Shown here one piece after another: positions 5,638 to 5,916 of a stretch of DNA of 5,916 nucleotides (within the stretch, counting starts at the first letter, position 1; each line of letters begins with the position of its first letter). Source of the DNA: Clostridia bacterium (GTDB lineage Bacteria; Bacillota; Clostridia; Christensenellales; Borkfalkiaceae). Where the stretch lies: positions 1 to 5,916 of the forward strand of contig CAAFYG010000020.1 of assembly GCA_900767195.1 (NCBI GenBank), written 5' to 3'. The position numbers and the translations under genes were made by a program. Below the pieces are notes generated by a model. That model saw nothing but the letters and a program-made list of their open reading frames with translations, had not been told where the DNA came from and made no database searches.

Positions 5638-5739
5638 TTTCTGAAATTTCCCTTATTTTTTTATGCGTTGTTTTTTGGGTTTTCTTGCCGATTTTTTCTT
5701 GAAAAAAGTGCAAAATAGAAATTTTTGCCTTATATCGAG
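5638..5739. other. AT-rich leader of the YqhQ-PrmC operon, no clear promoter
   Basis: About 100 bases between the TTG start and the first palindromic module, rich in T runs on the plus strand (A runs on the transcribed strand). A TTGCAC hexamer at 5712-5707 could be a -35 box, but no acceptable -10 box lies 16-18 bases beyond it. The short open frames that cross the region have no family resemblance or ribosome binding site, so I call no gene. The operon's promoter may be here or upstream of the window. Confidence 0.5.
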
Positions 5740-5786
5740 GCTTCCCCTTGGGGGGAAGCTACTTGCGGAGCAAGGAGATGAGGGGC
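5739..5786 (-). repeat. Palindromic module, copy 2 (inverted)
   Basis: Read on the minus strand: GCCCCTCATC (5786-5777), a variable hairpin CTTGC-GGA-GCAAG on the plus strand (5762-5774), then the 20-base GCTTCCCC/GGGGAAGC palindrome (5759-5740) followed by C. The 10-base head and the 20-base tail are identical to the module at 602-651; only the central hairpin differs. It lies about 100 bases upstream of the YqhQ-PrmC start. Confidence 0.8.
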
Positions 5787-5804
5787 AGTTGCTGATTCGA
5801 TATA

Positions 5805-5822
5805 GTTTTCCTATAAGAAAAC
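5805..5822. repeat. Small AT-rich hairpin between two modules
   Basis: GTTTTC (5805-5810) and GAAAAC (5817-5822) form a 6-bp stem around CTATAA. It occupies the centre of the 43-base spacer between the inverted module copies 2 and 3. Confidence 0.5.
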
Positions 5823-5829
5823 AAGTTAC

Positions 5830-5916
5830 GCCCCTCATCAGTCAACTTCGTTGACAGCAAGCCGCCAAAACTACCTTTAAGCGGTAGTTTGGCGAGAAAA
5901 GCCCCCCAAGGGGAAG
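5830..5916 (+). repeat. Palindromic module, copy 3 (larger variant, cut by window end)
   Basis: It starts with the same GCCCCTCATC (5830-5839), followed by hairpin GTCAAC-TTC-GTTGAC (5841-5855). A second, longer hairpin then pairs CGCCAAAACTACC (5863-5875) with GGTAGTTTGGCG (5883-5894), with one bulged A. The CCCCCCAAGGGGAAG core of the module tail is at 5902-5916, where the window ends. This copy carries one more hairpin than the other two and faces copy 2 head to head. Confidence 0.8.

Noticed and set aside
5653..5838. Short minus-strand open frame upstream of the fusion gene (61 codons)
   Set aside because: It runs through a palindromic module and low-complexity lysine-rich sequence, with no ribosome binding site or family resemblance.
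1..5916. tRNA, rRNA, insertion sequence or defence genes
   Set aside because: No tRNA cloverleaf, rRNA segment, transposase, integrase or known defence-protein motif is seen on either strand.

Overview
The window looks like one end of a short-read metagenomic contig from an uncultured member of the Bacillota, probably class Clostridia. Three things suggest this. The gene order DUF1385 (YqhQ)-prmC-prfA is a Clostridia/Bacilli arrangement. The proteins match Firmicutes families (subgroup Ibeta aspartate aminotransferase, a small clostridial P-loop protein, long-type threonine synthase). The intergenic DNA carries palindromic GCCCCTCATC / AAGGGGAAGC modules of a kind I associate with gut Clostridia. 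The lineage is inference. The first 22 bases are Illumina TruSeq adapter, not genome.

Every gene I accept lies on the minus strand, so transcription runs from high to low coordinates. From upstream to downstream: (a) 5638-5916 is non-coding and carries two palindromic modules in opposite orientation; (b) 3805-5637 is a fused gene, an N-terminal DUF1385/YqhQ membrane domain followed by a complete release-factor glutamine methyltransferase (PrmC); (c) 2707-3774 is prfA, encoding RF1, the substrate of PrmC; (d) 1471-2679 is a class I (Ibeta) aspartate aminotransferase, followed by a strong intrinsic terminator at 1384-1412; (e) 813-1220 is a 135-residue P-loop protein with its own sigma-A-type promoter; (f) 443-812 is a repeat-rich gap holding a 120-bp imperfect inverted repeat, one palindromic module and a 57-bp tandem repeat; (g) 23-442 is the first 140 codons of a threonine synthase gene, cut off where the adapter begins.

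The fused gene, prfA and the aminotransferase are separated by only 30 and 27 bases and end at one terminator, so they are probably one operon. Its first two genes form a functional pair: PrmC N5-methylates the glutamine of the GGQ motif in RF1, and both the enzyme's NPPY motif and the GGQ motif are intact here. The aminotransferase (aspartate) and threonine synthase (end of the aspartate-to-threonine branch) touch the same amino-acid pathway but are separate transcription units.

The most unusual points are the full-length YqhQ-PrmC fusion, which would tether the RF methyltransferase to the membrane; the non-standard residues around the PLP lysine of the partial threonine synthase; a 17-bp tandem duplication spanning the prfA stop codon and the Shine-Dalgarno of the next gene; and the concentration of palindromic elements in the two intergenic regions. 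I see no clear new defence or mobile system here.
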